From NCBI GenBank assembly GCA_001599595.1, contig BCHH01000004.1:2626882-2690881 (forward strand): a stretch of DNA of 64,000 nucleotides, given 5' to 3'. The translations under genes were made by a program, and so were the position numbers. The DNA is from Beverwykella pulmonaria (lineage: Eukaryota > Ascomycota > Dothideomycetes > Pleosporales > Melanommataceae). Below, piece after piece: positions 20,750 to 33,053 of the stretch (position 1 is its first letter; each line of letters starts with the position of its first letter). The notes beneath the pieces were generated by a model. The model ran no database searches and was not told where the DNA came from. It saw only the letters and a program-made list of their open reading frames with translations.

Positions 20750-23452
20750 ATGGCGTCGTCTTCGGGGTTTGCGGCGTCGTTCTGGTCGAGCGACTATGCC
20801 GGCGGTACGACCCCCGTCATGCGCGACTCTCCGCGTATCTATGCTGACTTTGGCAGGCTTGGGAGTGCTCTTTGGGAAGCTGCAGCAAGGCATCCAAGAA
20901 AACCAGCAGGTCCTCACAGTGGCTCGCATGCGAGCGGATGCGGAGGAAATCTATGGAAACAGTCTGGGCACCATCTCGCCTGCATCGGAGCGCATAATCG
21001 GAGGATTCTCTCGCGATGAGGGCGCAAGTGTGCGAAAGGTGAATCGAGACGTGCGTGCATGTACTGGAGTTGTGGCTCACAATCGCTAGGCATATGACGG
21101 CATCCGCGCTGAGATGGAGTCTGCGGCCCAGAACCACCGCAAGATCGCGAATAACATCAGGGAGCTGGTGACGAACCCTTTCGGCCGCTGGTGCGAAGCG
21201 CATGCGATCCGCGTCCAGAACTCTCAGGACGACCTCCAATCCCGAATCAAGCTCCACGACAGACAGGCTGAGGCAGTTCGCAAGTTCCGGTCCCAGTACT
21301 ACAACAAGTGTCGGCTGGTGGAAGATCTCGAGGAGGAAGATAAACTGGCTTTCCAGGATCCGCAAAGCGAAGCAGTCCAAAGCCCCAAGATGAGAGTGCC
21401 TACGATCAAGATGACCGAAGCAGAAGACGGCGCAGACGATCCAGTTGAACTGGGCGACGAGACATACCAGCCAGAGCAGATCAAGAAGATTCTGACCCAC
21501 GCGTTAGAAACCATCAAGCTTGGTGAGGTCAAGGTGCCGATTCTCGGCGTGTATCAGAATTGCTCGACGGGTGCCGATATTACCGAATACATCCAGAAGC
21601 ACTTGGGTGCTAGCAGTGTCAGCTATGCAGAGAGAATAGGCCAAGATATGATCACGAACGGCTGGCTACGTCTTGTTGGGAATGTCGGTAGCGCGTTTGC
21701 GAACAGCTCTCGGATGAACTATCAGTGGAAACCAAAGGTTTTCCAAATCACTGGCGTTCCGGAGAAAAAGAAGGGATTGGAACGCGCCTCAACCGCCATG
21801 TCCACCGATAGCTTTACGGTTGATTCACCTGTCGGCGCCGTGCAAGAGTATCTTTCAGGCTGGAATCCGCTCAACAACCCTTATCCCAATGAGACCCCCT
21901 CGGAAAGGCTTCGACGAGAGGCCCGCGAAGCCGATGAGCGTTACAAGCAATCTGTCAAGAAACTCGACTCGCTGCGATGCAACCTGGAAGAAGCCATGGT
22001 GGACCACCTGAAGTTCATGGAGCGATGCGAATTGGACAGACTGAGGGCAATCAAGGCTGTGATTCTGGACTTTTCCGGCGCCGTCAGCAACGTCATTCCC
22101 AGCTTACAGAGCACGGTCGACAAGATGATGCTGTTCCAGGAGACTGTGCAGCCACTGGGCGATCTAAGATACATGTTGGAAAATTACAGGACAGGGCCGT
22201 TCCTGCCCAAAGTTACGCCTTACGAGAATTACTACAATTCTGTCGATGGTCAGTTCGAAACTACGAGCCACGAATTCTTTTATATGTACTGACAGATTTA
22301 CAGAGCAAACCTTTGGCGTGGACCTGGAAGCAAGGGCCCGCTCAGACCGGAAGCGTGTACCTCTCATCGTCACCACAATTCTCATGTACTTGGATAATCA
22401 CTATCCAGACCTGGAGGGCGATGAAGCTCGCCGCAGCATCTGGCTTGTGGACGTTCCTCTAGCCCAAACCCACGCCTTGCGAGCTGCCATTGACACGGGA
22501 AAGACGTTTCCCCAAGAGGTTCTTGAGAAATACGATATACCCATTGTTGCTAGCGTTCTCAAACTCTATCTTCTTGAACTGCCTGGTATGTTCCCTCAAA
22601 CGCGGCACTGCCAACATGCACTGACAACTCCTAGACTCTCTTGTATCTTCCCATGTCTATGAGATCATAAAGACAATTTACAGTACAACCGCCACGGATG
22701 CGTCGGAAGAGACTCGTGTCTCTGTCATCCAGTCCACACTGGGACAACTCCGTCTCGCCAACATTGCCACTCTTGATGCCATCACAACTCACTTCACTCG
22801 TCTTATTGAGCTTACTTCCGCGGACGAGGCGTATGTCACAGCCCTTGCCAACACGCTCGCACCTTGCATTCTTCGGCCGCGTCAAGAATCAAGCTTGACA
22901 ATGAATGAGCGTTATAGCTTCCGTCTCATCCGCGACCTTTTCGCGCACAAGGACGCTATCTTCGGGGAACTGAAACGCGCCAGCACTCTGACTCACTCGT
23001 CATCTGGTGCGCAACGTCCTCGAGCCATTTCCACAGATGAGAGCAATCGACGCGCCAACTTTGAAGAACGCAGTCGTGCGCTTGCCGCGCAGCGTTCCCC
23101 TCGCGCTACCTCCCCCGGTCCCAATCCTCGCGGGTCTCATCGTCGTGACCGAAGTCAGACCAGATTCCCCGTGAACACTGCCTCTCCCACTGCTGAGCGC
23201 AGGAGCACTGCTGGATCCCGTAACTCTTTGGAAGTGCCTGGAAGTTTGGATGGCAGCCCAACTGCTGAAGGAAATGGCACAAACGGAAGTATCGATAGCA
23301 TACAGGAGCACCCAGCTCCTTCTAGCACTCGTGTGCCCTTACCCAGGAAGGTTGCCGGCGGTCTGGCTAGAGGAAACAGAGACTCAACCGGAAGCTTGCG
23401 GGGAGACGAGTCCAGAGGAGTTCAATTAGAAGACAAGCCCATGGACGATTAA
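20750..23452 (+). CDS. rgd2: F-BAR, DEP and RhoGAP domain protein (Rgd2/Rga8 type)
   Basis: This is an 831-residue Rho-family GTPase-activating protein of the cell cortex. Exons are 20750-20804, 20857-21038, 21090-22248, 22304-22585 and 22635-23452, all in frame. The order is F-BAR (LGVLFGKLQQGIQ to RRLREARE-like coiled coils), with a DEP domain inserted from about EVKVPILGVYQNCSTGADI to QWKPKVF, then RhoGAP from FGVDLEARARSDRKRVPLIV. A Ser/Arg-rich disordered tail ends the protein. Where most RhoGAPs have GIYR with the arginine finger, this one reads SIWLVDVP. I believe that is usual in fungal relatives, but catalysis needs checking. Nearly all introns show CTGAC branch points. Confidence 0.92.
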
Positions 23453-24104
23453 GATGTCGCTGGGTGAACTTGGCCTTCGATCCTGAGCATTTTGTGGTCA
23501 GGGATTTGTTCCTTCTTTAAGCAGCGGTCAAATGGTAATGGCGAATATGTGAGGATATAAACGGGAAAATTCTCAGGAAGCAAAGCTCTTAGGGCTACGA
23601 TTTTGGAGACGTTTTGAATAGGAGACTGATGATATGGCGGACGTCGTTGCAAGTGTAATATCACTGGTGTAGGGTCTTGCTTCTTTTGTTTTTTATTAAC
23701 TGGAAATGTGATCCATGAGCATACCTTATCTTCACTGTTCCTCCATATATGTGACGGTAACCAAGTTTCTTAACGTGAAGCCTAAGAAATCTGACAGGGC
23801 TAGGGGCGGAACGCCACCCCCGTCAGAACGGTCATGTTCCAAGGTGGCTGGGCCTCAACACCTGGACACCTCACGCTGTGCCTTGTTCTTTAACATATCA
23901 GGTACCGCTCGTTTCTCGCTAGCACGTCGTTGGCTTCGTCTCTCTCCCTTCGTGCGACCAGACGTCTTTTCATCATACATCACTTGCTTTTGGTCTCATC
24001 CAATCCATCATCGGATACCCCACACCCAATCCACACCCACTCCGCCCGCGAATCACGGCCGAACGAATCGTTAGCACCCAGACATCCCCCATTCGCGACG
24101 CGCA
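23453..24104. other. Intergenic, no gene seen
   Basis: This is the rgd2 3' flank and the promoter of the Arg-rich gene. It includes a pyrimidine-rich stretch around 23900-24060, probably its 5' UTR. Confidence 0.4.
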
Positions 24105-24731
24105 ATGTGTCTGTTCAAAGTCAAGCAGGAGGAAGATTTCATCGTCCCGTACCGAGTCCACCGTGCGCACTCTCCCGTTCGACAGCGCCGTTCGGTCCAC
24201 CGTGTATCACGAGAAGTGATTCGGGAATCCCGACCAGCCTCGTCGAGCTACATCCATCGCCCACCCTCTGCTACCTACGTTGCAGTCCCAGCTCCGGCCC
24301 CTCTCGCGATTCCTGCGCCGCAGCCCGTGCCAGTGTTCGTCCAACCGCCACCTCTTCCGCCGCCTCCTCCCGCGAGCCACATCTCGAGCCACCATGGCGG
24401 CGCACACTATGTCGAAGTCAGTCCTCGAAGCAGCGTGACGAGCCACAGCCCGAGTCGGAGCGACTATGTGGTGCACGAGCGCGAGTACCGGCGGGAGCGC
24501 AACTATTCACCGGATTCATCGCCTCGATATGAGACCTTTAGATATGTGGACTCTGCGCCGGAGCCAGAGCTGTACGAGCACTACGAGCGGCGAAGGAGCC
24601 GCAGCCGTGTGAGGGAGAGAAGCAGGAGCAGAGACTATGGATATGACCATGAGCCACGAGGCAGCTATCGTGAGACCAACACTCGCGTGGTAATCAACGA
24701 TGGGCGGCGGCGCAGGGAGTATGAAAGGTAG
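24105..24731 (+). CDS. Arg-rich hypothetical protein
   Basis: This is a 208-residue single-exon protein. It begins MCLFKVKQEEDFIVPYRVHR. A proline-rich middle with PPPLPPPPP follows, then an Arg/Ser/Tyr-rich C-terminus with many RRSRSRVRERSRSR-type repeats, ending RRRREYER. It has no signal peptide or membrane segment. The RS-like tail suggests RNA or SR-protein-kinase interactions, but this is inference from composition. The N-terminal MCLFKVKQEED block looks like a conserved start of a fungal family I cannot name. Confidence 0.75.
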   Translation: MCLFKVKQEEDFIVPYRVHRAHSPVRQRRSVHRVSREVIRESRPASSSYIHRPPSATYVAVPAPAPLAIPAPQPVPVFVQPPPLPPPPPASHISSHHGGAHYVEVSPRSSVTSHSPSRSDYVVHEREYRRERNYSPDSSPRYETFRYVDSAPEPELYEHYERRRSRSRVRERSRSRDYGYDHEPRGSYRETNTRVVINDGRRRREYER

Positions 24732-25360
24732 ATGATATCAAAAGGGAGATGGAGCGTGTTCATTTTTTGCTGTTCGCATGCATGTGCGACGGCGTTTATA
24801 TTTCTGCTTAGAAGCATTCTTTGATACTGTGGGGGAGTATTTTCTGGTCGGACGACTTGATGACGGTATTTCTGGATCCATATTTGGCTATTTTGGTGCT
24901 TGCCTTTCTGCTTGACGTATTGCGCTCTCAAAATAGAAGTATTTCAGCCCTTGACCTGTTGGTGCCTGGATCGCATCCTTTGATCGTCTGCGGGGCAACT
25001 CCCAGAATCCATTTTGGAGCTTGTGCCTTGAATATGACGTGAAAAGATGGAGATCGTAAGCATCTCAATAATGCAACGTGCAGAATCATTGTTCTATTTG
25101 CACAGCTACATACCTTTGTCGGCCATGTAGCTCACAAACCATTGCCGTGGGGCTGGACGCCCTTGGGCATGGGACTGTGAAACTTACGGCGATCAGCTTT
25201 TTGACGGCTCCGACGACAAGCTGAGTGACCACACACGCACGTGCTTACCAACTCCCACAACATTCTTCTGTCACCGAGTCTGCCTGTCGAACAAAATCGC
25301 AATCTCGGACATGCCTGAATCGCCTGCAACGCCCTGCCCTCGAATTGTCACGCCAAGACA
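24732..25360. other. Intergenic, no gene seen
   Basis: This is the 3' flank of the Arg-rich gene and the promoter of the phosphatase gene. A CACGTG hexamer lies near 25238. Confidence 0.4.
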
Positions 25361-28300
25361 ATGTCTATCCGTGTCCTAATCAAAGAATATCCTCACCGCG
25401 CGATTGCGCTCACGACTGCCTCACATGCCCTCGTTCTGCGCCATAGCACCACTTCGACGGACCAGAATGGCTCTCACAATGCTTCCCAGACTTCACTTGG
25501 AAGCAACGGATCGGCCACCGCAAGATGCATGGTGGAGTTCTCCACCGTGGAAGAGGTGGACCTGAGCGACTACAGAGCGCTCAATAGTGTTAATGCGCAT
25601 GGCACACTCGGCTTGATAACCGTAGACAGTAACATATTTTTGGTCGTCGTCAATGGGGCTTCCAAGGTTGCAACAGTGCGGCCTGGGGAGACAATTCAGC
25701 GGATACACTCTGTGGGATTCTGTGAGTCCTCGTTCGGAGAGAGTCTTAGCTATTGGGGCAGCTTGTTAATTTTTTCGTAGACTGCCTGAGTAGCTCAAAC
25801 TACGATTCCCTCCTCAACGACGAAGTAAACCCATACCCCACGGACACCATAGACGATGAAGGCTTTGAAATGGCCTTTGGGAAGGCCAAGGGCGAGTCAC
25901 CACTGGAGCACCCGTGTCTAGCATTGAAGAAGATTCTAAGTAGTGGCACGTTTTATTATAGCTCGGATTTCGACCTGACACGGCGGCTTCAGGAAAGGTA
26001 TGGCAGGCTTGAAGTTCAAATGTGGGGGACACGACTAATTTTCTCTCAAGATCTTCAGACGCTGCAACTGTGTCCCTAGACAGCCTCGATGATGGGTTTT
26101 TGTGGAACTCTTATATGATCCAGCCATTGGTTGACTTCAGATCTCGCCTAGCTCCACGCCAGAAAGATGCACTGGATGCGTCCGGAATTCTCACGTCTGC
26201 GATTCGGGGCTTTGCGCTCACTATTACGATTCCCTCCTCTTCGGCGCCTATCCGAACACCGCGAACCGGCCTACCATCTTCGATGACCCTGATATCTCGA
26301 CTGTCTTGCAGAAGAGCTGGAACTAGGTTCAACGCGCGTGGTATAGACGATGATGGAAATGTGGCCAACTTTGTGGAATCGGAAACGATATACTGGGCAC
26401 CATCCGGAGTCTGCTTCTCATACGCCCAAGTACGAGGCAGTGTACCTATTTTCTGGGAACAGCAGACAGGACTTCTGCCCGGTCAACAGAAAATTACCAT
26501 CACAAGGTCGCCCGAAGCGACTCAGCCTGCATTTGACAAGCACTTCGAAAATCTCGAATTGAGTTACGGAGCCATTCACGTCGTCAACCTCCTTAGCAAC
26601 GAAAAGAGTAACGAGATAGAATTGACCGACCGATATCGACGCCACATTAAGAGTAGCCCGTTGAACTTTGGCAATGGAAAAGGGTCCACCGAGCACGAGC
26701 TCATAAAACTCACCGAATTCGATTTCCATGCTGAGACACGAGGACCTGGCGGCTACGAAATGGCTAGCATGATTTCCCAGTGGATCCAACACTCCGCGGA
26801 CAGTTTCGCATACTATCTTTCCGAGGAAGTAGAGGAGCTTATACGAGCGAATGGCCAGAAACACATCATTAGACGCCCGACAGCAATATTACAGCAGGAA
26901 GGTGTTTTCAGGACGAATTGTCTGGATTGCTTAGATCGGACCAACCTCGTGCAGACTATTGTTAGTAAGATGGCATTGGAGATATTCCTACGCCACAAGG
27001 GATTGACTGCCAGTGCCGACTTCTGGATGAGACACTCAAGCATGTGGGCAGATAACGGCGATGCCCTCTCTCGCATATATGCCGGAACAGGAGCTTTAAA
27101 ATCTTCTTTCACGCGTCACGGAAAGATGTCCCTTGCAGGAGCTCTAGCAGACGCCCGCAAAAGTGCAACACGGATGTACATCAACAATTTTGCAGACAAA
27201 GGACGACAAAATACGATTGACATGCTGCTGGGACGATTAATGGGACAAACTCCAGTCCACCTCTACGATCCGATCAACGACTACGTTGTAGCGGAGCTGA
27301 ACAAACGAGCAGTCGAGTTCTCTGGAAGCGAGGTGATTCACATACTCGCTGGGACATTCAACTTGAACGGAAAAACACACGGTATCAACGAGGACCTATC
27401 TCCTTGGTTATGTCCGGACGTTGACCCTTCTCAACAATGTCCTGAGGTTGTTGCTGTTGGATTTCAGGAGATTGTCGACCTTAGCCCTCAGCAGATTATG
27501 TCCACAGATCCAGCGAGAAGACAGGCTTGGGAGGCTTCCGTCAGGAAATGCTTGAATGAGAATGCAGCAAAGCACGGAAAAGAAGAGTATGTTCTGCTCA
27601 GGGGTGGTCAGCTTGTTGGCGCCTCCTTGTCTGTTTTCGTCCGAGCAAATTGCTTAAAGTCCATTAAAAACGTGGAGGGCAGCTTGAAAAAGGCAAGCAA
27701 TGACCAAGATTCGAACCCTGATGCCTTTGCTGACATGTAATGTAGACAGGAATGTCCGGCATGGCCGGAAACAAGGGCGCAGTGGCCATTCGAATGGAGT
27801 ACAACAATACTTCTATGGTCTTTGTCACAGCCCATCTTGCAGCCGGCTTTGCAAATTACGAAGAGCGGAATCGCGATTACAAAACCATTAGCCACGGCTT
27901 GCGGTTTCAAAGGAACAGATCAATTGAGGACCATGATACAGTCATCTGGCTAGGAGACTTCAATTATCGTATAGGACTCAGCAACGACAAGGTACAACGG
28001 TTATGCCATGTTGGTGACCTTGAAACTTTGTATGAGAACGATCAGGTATGCCACTACTCGTCCAAGCTCTCGAATGGTGATGCTAACATGGCCAGCTCAA
28101 TCTTCAAATGGTCGCTGGATTGACATTTCCCTATTACTCCGAAGCTCGAATCACCTTCCTTCCAACCTACAAATTTGACATTGGAACTGATATCTATGAC
28201 ACGTCCGAAAAGGCTCGTATCCCAGCTTGGTGCGACCGGATCTTACGAAAAGGAGACAATATCCGCCAAATCAATTACGATTCTGCACCCCTCAAATTCT

Positions 28301-29401
28301 CCGATCACCGCCCTGTCTATGCAACATTTCAATGCCTAATCAGCAAGATAGACGAGAAGAAGAAAGAACAATTAAGCCAAGAAATGTACCGCCAACGCCG
28401 CGCTATAGTGGGGGACACTAGAGCAGCAGGCGCAATGGAAGACACCGACGACGAAGACCTGATCGGATATGATTCCATCGAGCCCGGTCTCCCACCTGCA
28501 AGTTCTGATCGTCGAAAATGGTGGCTTGACAATGGTATTTTCCTCTCTTTCCCTCTCGTTGCATGCATGTTGATATTTGGAAGGTCTCCCCGCGCGCTCG
28601 CGAATGCAACCCCCGTCAAATGATCACTTCCCGAACCCAAACAGACCCAGCAACCCCTTCACACCGAGCCCCGAACCAGACTGGGTCGAAGTTAAGAGAA
28701 TGGGGAGTGGAGCCGGCACTGGGCGTCCGGAACCACCGCCTGCTCGCGGCACGACAAGAGTGCAAACGATCGATTTCAACCGCAGCACGTCCAGCCTACC
28801 CAACTCATCCACAAACTTAACCCAGGGCACCAACAAGCAAACGACTCGAAAACTCGCCGCACCTCCTTTCCTTAACAATGGCCCTAAGGATTCGAATATA
28901 CCCAATACAGACGGCTCCCACGACACAAGAACCTCAGAGCTAATACGCACAACCTCCAACACATCAACTCACTCCCTTCCCACGATCCCCCGCCGCGAAC
29001 TTGCTCCCCCGCCCACGTTTTCGCACCTCCGTGACATACCGCGGAAACCCGCACCGCCCGTCCCAACTAAGAAAGCCTCTCTCCTGTCTACAAAACTCAA
29101 TCCTTCATCCACGCCATCCCCTCCTCAGCAATATATGGACAATCACAACGAGTCCACAAGGCAACAACCACAGCCCCCGCCTCCGAGACGCTCGATGGCG
29201 ATACGAGATAAGCCAAGTAGTGGGGGTGTGAGCTTAATCGATGCGGATACGGAGAAGCCGCCACTGCCACCGAGGACTGGGACAGGATTGAGTGCTGGGA
29301 GTATAAACGGAAACGGAGGGAGGGGACAGAGCCTGCTAGATGATGAGCCTGAGGATATGGAGGCATTGAGGGGATGGGAGGTGCTTAAGCCTGTGAGGTA
29401 G
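25361..29401 (+). CDS. Synaptojanin-like inositol polyphosphate 5-phosphatase (Sac1 + 5-Ptase)
   Basis: This is a 1258-residue phosphoinositide phosphatase of endocytosis and actin regulation (Inp51/52/53 family). Exons are 25361-25721, 25781-25997, 26051-27692, 27746-28045, 28096-28534 and 28584-29401; all phases agree. The Sac domain carries the intact catalytic motif RTNCLDCLDRTN. The 5-phosphatase domain follows, with GTFNLNG, TGMSGMAGNKGA, WLGDFNYRI, PAWCDRIL and SDHRPV all present. The two activities would remove 3-, 4- and 5-phosphates from phosphoinositides. The tail is Pro-rich with PPPRR and PPLPPR stretches, likely SH3 ligands. The intron at 27693-27745 uses a GC donor. The Inp52/53 type is favoured because the Sac active site is intact. 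Confidence 0.95.
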
Positions 29402-29940
29402 CTGGGCTAGGTGTAGTAGATTCTAGGCTGGACTAGTTTTAGTCTACTCGGACTTATAGATGGAAATACGGCTTGGTCGATATGGCAACTATTGCAACGT
29501 TAGCGCGGAGTTCTGGTGACTCAGCTGAGTGATACTGATGATGGATAAATCGCTGTGAGCGGTTTGGAGTTCGTTTCATTGAGGTACCGCCCTGCATTCT
29601 ATGAGCAAAGGCATAGGCTAAGGGGTTCTGGAACGGAAAAGGGTGTTCACGGCTAATTATGAAAACGGAAAAGGAAATGAGAGGTCCACGGAAAACAATA
29701 CGAAGGGCGGTGGAATTGGGGATTGAGTTGAGGTAGATCTAGGTCAGAATTCTTGGTCGGACGATCCAGAACTGCGTTCTCGGATACCTGACCGTGTGAA
29801 GCCACTTGAATTGGTCTATCTATTCATTGCTTGATAACAGTCTCCTGCATGCAAAGAGCTCGTCGTCAAGACGCCAGAAGGCACGATATCTTCCCACCAT
29901 TTCCCCGGGCTAAATATTCATTGATACAAAGAACCAGAGT
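29402..29940. other. Convergent 3' regions
   Basis: About 540 bp lies between the ends of the phosphatase and eIF3b genes; no gene seen. Confidence 0.4.
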
Positions 29941-32274
29941 CTACCCGATAACCTCCTCAGTCTCCTCAATAATTTCCTCCACAATTTCTTCAATCTCCTC
30001 GGCATCCTCGTCGTCTTCCTCGCCTTCCCTCACTATGCGTCCCCCATTCAACTCAATGATCGCGCCCTCTTCCTTGAGCATCTCAACCATGCTCTCGCGC
30101 CACGCGAGCCACTCCTGCAGCAGCCTCCTCCTCGATTCGACAACTTGTTTGTTAGCTGTGTTCTTCTTGGCCAGATCTTGCTCGTCGAAGACTTTGGAGT
30201 AGTTCCGTAGGTTCTTGCGGATTTCGGATTGTTCTTCTTTGGAGAGAAGGGTGGGCGGGCGAGGCCGCCAGAGGAGCTGCTTGAAGCCGTCGATGTGTTC
30301 CTCGCGGAGGAGTTGGCCTTTGAAGTCGTACATGTGGTAGCCGTTTTCCATCTGAAAGGTTGTTAGTAAAGACTTCAAATCACACTTTTTTTTTTAATTT
30401 AGAGACTTACGCGATGTCTAAACGCACTGGCAACGGTAGCCACATATCGGCCTGTCGGGTCCCACTCGATATCCGTGACACCATAATGCTCAACCGTGTT
30501 CATGAGCTGTAGGTTGGCGTTCAGCTCCTTCTCCTTGTCATCCTTATCATCCTTTGGCTTGTCGAAGCTGAGATCCCAGAAATCAAGATCAAATGATTGT
30601 TGAGATTGCAGGGTTGCAACAATGACGAATCGACCCTTGGGAGACCAGTAGATGGCGTTGCTGTTCTTCTTCTCGACTGTGCGGACATGCTTGAAGTTGC
30701 CCACAGCTCCTCCTTTGATCTTCTCGGTGGCAAAGAAGGAAACACTGGTCTTCGGGGGAACGGCGGTTTGAGCTAGGACTTCGCCGGTGGTGATCAGGAC
30801 GAAGCGATTGCCTTTGGGTTCCCAGGCGAAGTTGATGACAGTGTCTTTGATGGAATCGACGACCTCGACAGGTACACCTTTCTCCCGAACACGGAAGATT
30901 TCTAGATTCGTAGCCATGGACTTCTTTGACTTGGAGTGTCGATCGACCTTGACACAAACGTATGCAGCTTCAGACTGCCAGTGCAACTTGGCGTCGGAGA
31001 CGTTGAAGAGGTTACGGGTACGGACAATTTCCTTGGTTGGGATAGCCATCAGACCGACCTTAGCAGGGTTGCTTCCGAGTTCAGGGGTCCAGTAGCAGAG
31101 AAGTTGCTCGTAAGTTTTAATGCCATCTCGCTTCGGTGTCGCAGGTGCCCATTCAAAGTCCATGACGCCCTCAATCTTGATAGATGTTTTATCGAGCAAG
31201 TTCATCCTTGGTAGCTCATAGATGGAAATGGATTGGCCCTGTGTCATACGAGCAACATACTTGTCGTCTGAGGACCATTTGAAAGTCGGCCATTGCATCT
31301 TCTTCTTAACTGGGTTGCCTTCTTCGTCAACTGTGCTGGGAACGTCGATGGTGGTGAAGGAGCGTAGAGGCTTGCCAGTTGCTACGTCCCAGATGATGTA
31401 GTTCTTGCCGTCTTCTTCCAGCGAAAGCGATGGAACAGGATGGTTCTCGTCAACCTGGAGAGGCCGGTGTGACCATGTTGTAACGTACTTCTCGCTGGGA
31501 GAGAAATCCACGAGGTTAACACCCGGATGTGAGAATCGCTTTTGTCTGCTCCATGCCTTGCCCCCCCACAGCTGTACACCTTGCGCGTGTAATGAAGTGA
31601 GGAACGTCCCCTGTGGCGACCACTGCACGAAGGACTCGGTCCAGTTCTCACGGTCAACGACCTGATCTGGCGCCTCTTCCTTGTCGTTCCAAAACACGCC
31701 GACCTTGTCGCTGCGGAACATGACCATTTGATCCCGCCCATCGGGATCTCCAAGCCATGATCGTAGATGCTCCTTTTGCTCGAAGGGCGCTTGGGTGGGG
31801 GGCGTATACTCCTCGTCGATGCGGCCTTCGCGTCCGTAGCGGTCGATGTCTGTGAGCTTGTTGACGGCCATAGTGTGTTTCTTATCGAGCGGGGTGCCAT
31901 TGAGCTGCTTGACGGCCTGGATGGCCTCGCTGGGCGCATTGTATTCCACAAACGCATATCTACCACAACCGTCAGTAAATTTTCGACACAATCCGAAATC
32001 TTGGCACAAACCCCTCAGTCTTGCCGTTGTCTCCTAGCGGCATGAACACGCCATCTTCCTTGACCTTACCCACTGTGTTCAGTTTCCGCAGCACGAATTT
32101 TATCAGCTTCGCCTTGTTGTCGTCGGGCACCACGGGCAGGCCGTCGACCACCACGAAGGCGTCGAGACCCTCATCTAGACGCACTTGATATTGTTCTTCG
32201 ATATCGGTAAAGTCGATTTGAGATTCGTCAAATTCCTCGTCGTCGCTGGGGAGGTTCTCGTATGAAGGCGACAT
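29941..32274 (-). CDS. prt1: Translation initiation factor eIF3 subunit b
   Basis: This is a 740-residue scaffold subunit of eIF3, which binds the 40S ribosome. Exons are 32274-32012, 31959-30411 and 30351-29941. The first intron has a GTTTGT donor and restores the [14 protein letters not shown], then [19 protein letters not shown]40-type blades follow, for example [36 protein letters not shown] and [13 protein letters not shown]. The third exon has [20 protein letters not shown] and the [12 protein letters not shown] helix, then an acidic end. The start at [15 protein letters not shown] matches the family; a longer in-frame start at 32331 is less likely. Confidence 0.97.
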
Positions 32275-33053
32275 TGTGCTGGCTGTGCTGTGTTGATGAA
32301 GCGGGGTGGGGTTTCGCGATAATAAATCCAAGTTCGAAATTCAAAGTGCCGCCAAACTAGCGGCACGATCACGTGCCGGTGTCATCACCACGACCCAGGG
32401 CTGCGCCCCGCCGTCGAGTTAACGAAGATGCAGTCACAGTGTTCATAGCTTGAGTCATAGTCGCAAATGTTTGTAGAGTCAGTTATTCAGGAATGAGTCA
32501 CTTTATTTACGTGGGTTGGCACCAGCAATCGGATTGACCACATCTAACATTCATCCAGGATAGGTGCCACTCATAAGACGACCCATCTCTGCCATTACTC
32601 ATTACAGATTATCATACTCCATCCATGATCCGAATAAGAGCACACAAAGCCACTCGCTCTAGAGCAAAGGAAAGGAGTCATAAAAGTCCTGTCAGCCCGG
32701 CTTAGAAAATTGAGCCCGAACGCAGACAAGAACCAGTCAAACAGACAGTTGTCTCAACGCTCTCAAAGAAATGCCGAAGAACCCGCTAGACCCATGCCGA
32801 TGCCTTCGTCGTCGTCGTCGTCATCATCATCATCCATCAGTCCATCAGTCTATCAATCATGCCCTTGGATCCAGTATCCAAGGCAGCAAGCGCTCGGTCC
32901 AAAGTCGTCCAGAACGTTGAGAAACTGTCATACATCTCCAGCACGACGCCAATAGCTAAGCCCTTGCTAGCTTGCCGATTTCCACAAAACTCCACAGGCT
33001 GCCCAAGGTAAATATGAACTAGAAAGACCAAAGGTGTGCAGCGAAGGCTAATA
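32275..33053. other. eIF3b promoter and ArfGAP 3' flank
   Basis: About 780 bp without a gene. It contains a (TCG)n(TCA)n microsatellite near 32809-32836 and a CACGTG hexamer at about 32371. Confidence 0.4.
32809..32836. repeat. (TCG)n(TCA)n trinucleotide repeat
   Basis: Several tandem TCG units run directly into TCA units. The repeat lies in the 3' flank of the ArfGAP gene and outside any supported coding exon. Confidence 0.8.

Noticed and set aside
27711..27724. GATTCGAACCCTG resembling a tRNA T-arm
   Set aside because: It lies inside the 53 nt GC-AG intron and no acceptor stem, D-arm or anticodon arm surrounds it.
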